This document shows positions 60,464 to 64,000 of a DNA stretch of 64,000 nt, piece after piece. Position numbers and translations under genes: made by a program. The notes below the pieces were generated by a model. That model saw only the letters and a list, made by a program, of their open reading frames with translations, had not been told where the DNA came from and did not search any database. Within the stretch, counting starts at the first letter, position 1. Each line of letters begins with the position of its first letter. Source of the stretch: Gluconobacter albidus (lineage in GTDB: Bacteria; Pseudomonadota; Alphaproteobacteria; Acetobacterales; Acetobacteraceae); NCBI RefSeq assembly GCF_002723915.1, contig NZ_BEWL01000002.1:186001-250000 (forward strand), in the 5' to 3' direction.

Positions 60464-60678
60464 TGATGTCGCTGGGCAGGCGCACTGTCCGGAATGGCGT
60501 TGCGTCACACATTCCGGGCCTTGAGGAGCTGGAACACATGACGGTCTGTCTGTTGCTGCTGTCCGTGGGCGTGGTCGGTTTTTGCTGGCTCGCCTGCGTA
60601 AACCTTGAAATTTCCGCTGACGATCTTCTGTCCGCACTGGGGTACCAGTCCGGGTTGGAAGAGCCGTTCAGAGGCTGA
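60463..60678 (+). CDS. Small membrane protein of unknown function, coupled to the Fur-box gene
   Basis: A 71-aa protein with one hydrophobic helix (CLLLLSVGVVGFCWLACV) at about residues 29-46 and an acidic tail. It starts within the stop codon of the 196-aa gene, so the two share the Fur-box promoter. An internal Met just before the helix could be the true start (46 aa). No family is recognised. Confidence 0.6.
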   Translation: MMSLGRRTVRNGVASHIPGLEELEHMTVCLLLLSVGVVGFCWLACVNLEISADDLLSALGYQSGLEEPFRG

Positions 60679-60716
60679 ACCCTCCCCAGCCCACAGATGG
60701 GCCGGAGACGCCGTTT

Positions 60717-61856
60717 TCAGATGTAATATTCGGTCAGCGGCGGAAAGCCGTTGAAACCGACGGAGCAGTACGTCGAAACATAGGCTCCGGTGGCGAGGAT
60801 CTCGACGCGATCGCCACATTCAAGGGAATCCGGCATCGGGATGCGGTTCTTCTCGTACATGATGTCCACACCATCGCAGCTCGGACCGGCCACGACGCAT
60901 GGCGAACGGGTGCCGTCTTCTGAATCGCGTGACGTGCGGAACGTGTAACGGATGGCCTCGCCTTCCGTCTCTGCCAGCCCACCAAAACGGCCGATGTCGA
61001 GATAGACCCAGCGCGGATCGGTGACGGCACCCCCGCGGCGGCTGACGAGAATGACCTCGCTCGACACCACGCCGGACTGCCCGACCATGTAGCGGCCCGG
61101 CTCCAGCAGGATTTCGGGTGCGTCGTCAGGGAAATGCGTCTTGAGGGACGCGTGGATCGTGTCGGCGAAATCCTGAACGGAAGGCACGTTCTCGCGGTAG
61201 TGGGTCGGGAATCCGCCACCTAGATTGAGCATCTGAAGGTCCACGCCCTGCGAGCGCAGGTCATGATACAGCCCTGCCGCCTTGGCGATGGCATGATCAT
61301 AAGCCGCAACACCGGTCTGCTGGCTGCCGACATGGAAGGACAGGCCATAAGGCTTCAGGCCGAGCTCGCGTGCGCGCAGCATGAGCGTGCGGGCATTGTT
61401 CAGCGTGGTGCCGAACTTGCGCGACAGGGGCCAGTCGGCACCTTCGTTTTCCACGGCCAGGCGGCAGAAAACGCGGGCGCCGGGCGCATGCTTGCCGAGC
61501 TTTTCCAGCTCTTCGATGCTGTCGAACACGAACAGGCTGATGCCCAGATCATGCGCTTCACGGATCCACTCCGGCTTCTTCAGCGTATTGCCGTAAGAGA
61601 TCCGGTCCGGCGTTGCGCCGGCATCGAGGCACATGCGGATTTCCGCAATAGAGGCGGCATCGAAAGACGATCCCAGACCGACCAGGCGCTCGAGGATGGC
61701 CGGGGCCGGGTTGGCCTTGATGGCGTAATAGATTTTCGCTTCCCCAAGCGCATCGTGCAGGGCACGGTAATGCGCGGCCACGACGTCGAGATCGACGACG
61801 AGGCAAGGAGTTGCCGGCTGCTGCTCGGCAAGGAAACGGGTGATTTTGGGAGTCAT
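60717..61856 (-). CDS. Type III PLP-dependent decarboxylase (ornithine/lysine decarboxylase group)
   Basis: A 379-aa fold-type III decarboxylase. The PLP lysine is in YYAIKANP, and HVGSQQT, LNLGGGFPTHY, LLEPGRYMVG and the catalytic Cys in GPSCDGVDIM match ornithine decarboxylases. There are no diaminopimelate-specific features in the substrate loop. It makes putrescine or cadaverine for polyamine synthesis. ATG 61856 is favoured over a TTG 9 bp upstream. The 3' end is convergent with the Fur-box pair. The long upstream leader with two hairpins suggests regulation at the RNA level. Confidence 0.9.
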   Translation of the reverse strand: MTPKITRFLAEQQPATPCLVVDLDVVAAHYRALHDALGEAKIYYAIKANPAPAILERLVGLGSSFDAASIAEIRMCLDAGATPDRISYGNTLKKPEWIREAHDLGISLFVFDSIEELEKLGKHAPGARVFCRLAVENEGADWPLSRKFGTTLNNARTLMLRARELGLKPYGLSFHVGSQQTGVAAYDHAIAKAAGLYHDLRSQGVDLQMLNLGGGFPTHYRENVPSVQDFADTIHASLKTHFPDDAPEILLEPGRYMVGQSGVVSSEVILVSRRGGAVTDPRWVYLDIGRFGGLAETEGEAIRYTFRTSRDSEDGTRSPCVVAGPSCDGVDIMYEKNRIPMPDSLECGDRVEILATGAYVSTYCSVGFNGFPPLTEYYI

Positions 61857-62239
61857 GACACTCAATTCCCAGAACCGGACTCGTCAGGGAACAATATCGC
61901 CCTGCGAGTGTGTTGCGAAACGGTCGAACGGACCGGCGAATAGCGGGAATCCGTAACGGGTGGATTCCTGAAGGCCAGAACGCTTGACGTCGTTGCGTAA
62001 CCTCGAGTGGGCCAGTGGCACGTGCGTTGCTGCGTGAGGCGGGCATATGGGACCAAATGCCCCGTCGTGCAACCGCTAATTTTGCATTGTGATGCTTTTG
62101 CCAATATTGGTGTGGTGAATCTGGGCGAATTCGGAACGCTGAAGGCATCTTCCGCGTAGGTACATGGCTCATGTCGTTCGATCCGGACTGTCATGAGCGC
62201 GACCGCTGCCCCAACAGGACACTGCCGAGGAAACCCTGC
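61857..62239. other. 383-bp intergenic region between the decarboxylase and YihY genes
   Basis: It holds two adjacent perfect hairpins (61921-61935 and 61946-61968) in the decarboxylase leader and a CCAATATTGG palindrome (62101-62110). The YihY-family gene may extend to ATG 62171. No other coding sequence is evident. Confidence 0.5.
61921..61968 (-). promoter_or_regulatory. Tandem hairpins in the decarboxylase 5' leader
   Basis: CGGTC-GAACG-GACCG and GGAATCC-N9-GGATTCC lie back to back, 65-112 bp upstream of the decarboxylase ATG. Their position resembles polyamine-controlled leaders of speF-type genes, but no known consensus was verified. Confidence 0.4.
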
Positions 62240-63289
62240 GTGAGTTTGACACCCGAATCTGCGACCCTTTCCGGCTCCCGGGTCGTGCCGGAACAAGCCG
62301 TATCTTCGGAGTCGGGACAATCACCTGCTGTCACGGATGCCGCTGATCCGAATGCCGCATCATCGCAGAACAGACTGCATCATGCCGCCTGGCGGGTCAT
62401 CGCCAAGCATCTCTTTGCGGAAGTCGGCTCCAGCCAGACTTCGCTCTCTGCGGCGGGATGCGCGTTTTACGCCACGCTGTCGCTTTTTCCAGCCATCTCC
62501 AGCCTGATTTCCCTTTATGGTCTGGCCTTTGATCTCCAGTCAGTCGAGCCCCAGCTCGAAGTGCTGAGGCATCTCCTGCCGCCATCGGCCTATGCCCTGA
62601 TTGGTGACCGGATTCACGAACTGATTTCCCAGCCTCACTCGTCGCTGACAATCGGCCTGATCTTCTCGCTTGCGGTGGCCCTGTGGTCCGCTTCGGCAAG
62701 CACGAAGTCGATCCTCTCCGCGTTGAACATGGCCTATAATGCGCAGGAAACGCGGAGTTTCCTGAAATTTCAGGCTGTCGCGCTGTCAACCACGCTGACG
62801 GCTATCGTGGGCGCTGCGCTCACTCTGGCGCTGATGGTGGCAGCACCCGCTCTCGTGGATTACCTGCCGCGCCACGTCAGTTTCCTCAGCGATCCGCCAT
62901 TTCCGGTGAATTTTCTGCTGTCCTACGGTGCACCGATGATCGTGCATACGCTTGCGCCGGTTCTGATGCTGCTGTTCGTCTTTATTGCTGTGACGCTGCT
63001 GTACCGCTTTGCGCCGTGCCGCGTGCATACAGAGTGGCGCTGGATTTTTCCGGGCTCGATCCTCGCGACGATCCTGTGGGTGGCAACGTCTCTGGGCTTC
63101 TCATGGTATGTCGCGCATTTCGCCAGCTATGGCGCAACATATGGACCCCTCGGCGCTGTCGCAGCCATCATGATGTGGCTTTTCGTGAGCGCATATGTGG
63201 TGCTGTTCGGAGCGGAACTGAACGCCAGCCTTGAGGCCCGGGCTGGTAAAAGTCAGGCCGTGCCGCCGGAAGGAACAAGTCTGGCCTGA
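62240..63289 (+). CDS. YihY/BrkB-family inner-membrane protein
   Basis: A 349-aa protein (from GTG 62240) with a disordered, Ser/Ala-rich N-terminus of about 50 residues and six membrane helices. SLSAAGCAFYATLSLFPAI is the first helix signature, WSASASTKSILSALNMAYN follows the third, and GPLGAVAAIMMWLFVSAYVVLFGAELN is the last (split). The family was once called ribonuclease BN, but has no shown nuclease role. GAGGAAA precedes GTG 62240 well; ATG 62171 would add a Cys/Arg-rich 23-residue stretch without a ribosome-binding site. Confidence 0.86.
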   Translation: MSLTPESATLSGSRVVPEQAVSSESGQSPAVTDAADPNAASSQNRLHHAAWRVIAKHLFAEVGSSQTSLSAAGCAFYATLSLFPAISSLISLYGLAFDLQSVEPQLEVLRHLLPPSAYALIGDRIHELISQPHSSLTIGLIFSLAVALWSASASTKSILSALNMAYNAQETRSFLKFQAVALSTTLTAIVGAALTLALMVAAPALVDYLPRHVSFLSDPPFPVNFLLSYGAPMIVHTLAPVLMLLFVFIAVTLLYRFAPCRVHTEWRWIFPGSILATILWVATSLGFSWYVAHFASYGATYGPLGAVAAIMMWLFVSAYVVLFGAELNASLEARAGKSQAVPPEGTSLA

Positions 63290-63311
63290 GGATCAGGCCA
63301 GTTGTTCAGCG

Positions 63312-63962
63312 TTAGTGATGATGGTGCGGGATGCGTGGTGATGTGCTGCCCCGCGGAGAGGTAGGGGCTGTATTGGTGCCTGCGGCTTCAATTGCCTGTG
63401 CGCTGGTGTCCGAAGGATCGGCTTCCGCCACTTCAGGCTCGGAGCCCGCCTGCATGGACGGTGCCACTTCCGTCATTTTCGCGATGGTGACATGCGCTGT
63501 ACCCGCGCCCAGCATCCCGATTTTTGCGGCCGCAGCGTGGGACAGGTCGATGATGCGGCTGTTGAAAGGACCACGGTCGTTGACGGTTACCACGACTGAT
63601 CGCCCCGTGTCCTGTGACGTCACCAGAAGCTTTGTCCCGATCGGCAGGGACGGGTGCGCGGCGGTCAGGTCATTGGTGTTGAAGGTGGCGCCGCTTGCGG
63701 TGCGCCGTCCGTGGAAATGCCGTCCATACCAGCTCGCCATGCCATGCTGGGACCAGGCATGTGCGGCCTGATGGGCCCGGTTGGAGAGTGCGGCCCGAAC
63801 GGAGTCTGCCCAGTTTGTTCTCGGCGTTCCATCAATGGCGGACTCGTCACTCGCGTGAGCGGTGTGATGACCGGCCAGACCAGCAAGCGCTACGGCAAAT
63901 GTCATGCTGCGCAGGGGGATGAAGCCTAGGGGATTGCGAAGGACAGACAGGTTGAAGCGCAC
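63312..63962 (-). CDS. rlpA: RlpA-like septal ring lytic transglycosylase/endolytic protein
   Basis: A 216-aa exported protein. The signal sequence (MTFAVALAGLAGHHTAHA, after a longer n-region) is followed by a DPBB RlpA domain with MASWYGRHFHGRRTASG, VTVNDRGPF and RIIDLSHAAAAKIG, including the conserved Asp. There is no SPOR domain; the C-terminus is a Thr/Pro/Ser-rich tail ending in four His. RlpA cleaves naked glycan strands. The start is GTG 63962, near the window edge; the frame stays open to the edge, so a longer N-terminus cannot be excluded. Confidence 0.85.
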   Translation of the reverse strand: MRFNLSVLRNPLGFIPLRSMTFAVALAGLAGHHTAHASDESAIDGTPRTNWADSVRAALSNRAHQAAHAWSQHGMASWYGRHFHGRRTASGATFNTNDLTAAHPSLPIGTKLLVTSQDTGRSVVVTVNDRGPFNSRIIDLSHAAAAKIGMLGAGTAHVTIAKMTEVAPSMQAGSEPEVAEADPSDTSAQAIEAAGTNTAPTSPRGSTSPRIPHHHH

Positions 63963-64000
63963 TATATCAGGTTCTTCTCCAGTGGACGGGACGGGCTCAG

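Noticed and set aside
62101-62110. CCAATATTGG palindrome upstream of the YihY gene
   Set aside because: Short and isolated; mentioned only as part of the intergenic description.

Overview
The window looks like chromosomal DNA of an acetic acid bacterium (Acetobacteraceae, most like Gluconobacter). The main reasons are the alphaproteobacterial gene orders dusB-(ntrC remnant)-ntrY-ntrX-hfq-hflX and hisB-orf-hisH-hisA-hisF-hisE, the high GC content, and a class II branched-chain aminotransferase. This is inferred from gene content and order, not from a database match. There is no CRISPR array, insertion sequence or prophage.

Layout. 1-2341: a lower-GC stretch with the tail of a probable cation-transporting P-type ATPase, a PPK2 polyphosphate kinase and an SLC13/ArsB-type permease. 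2436-21845: a large accessory catabolic island for cyclic ureides or imides and nitriles. It holds a ketimine reductase, RidA, D-amino-acid transaminase, dihydroorotase/hydantoinase, LysR, N-carbamoyl-D-amino-acid hydrolase, a polar amino-acid-type ABC importer with two binding proteins, a cyclic-imide-hydrolase-like NodB protein, a heterocycle amidohydrolase, a hydantoin racemase, an MFS carrier, a TonB receptor, a D-2-hydroxyacid dehydrogenase, a second LysR and a nitrilase. The enzymes can be ordered into a route from a racemic hydantoin-like ring to D-amino acid to 2-oxo acid plus ammonia and CO2.

22013-26653: tRNA-Glu, hinT and a histidine operon in which hisA is fused to a GNAT acetyltransferase. 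26878-34977: a nitroreductase, a UbiH-type monooxygenase, an HTH/membrane protein with a 15-bp perfect inverted repeat at its start, a large MscS channel, pyrD, a small orphan ORF, a TIM-barrel isomerase and an alpha/beta hydrolase. 35110-42380: the dusB-ntrYX-hfq-hflX locus, with ntrB missing and ntrC reduced to a degenerate 241-aa protein. 42386-53935: OpgC, SulP, a stress-type SDR, tRNA-His, an EamA carrier, GDP-mannose synthesis, an NDUFA9-like protein, a DUF2125 protein, rplM-rpsI and ilvE.

53973-59759: molybdenum cofactor genes (MocA-like, XdhC-like, moeA, moaA, moaC, a mobA-moaD fusion, and moaE with a histidine-rich tail). 59816-60678: a Fur-box-headed pair of unknown genes. 60717-63962: a type III PLP ornithine/lysine-type decarboxylase with a structured leader, a YihY-family membrane protein and RlpA.

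Many downstream genes overlap their upstream partner through ATGA, GTGA or TTGA junctions, so translational coupling is common and several starts are GTG or TTG.
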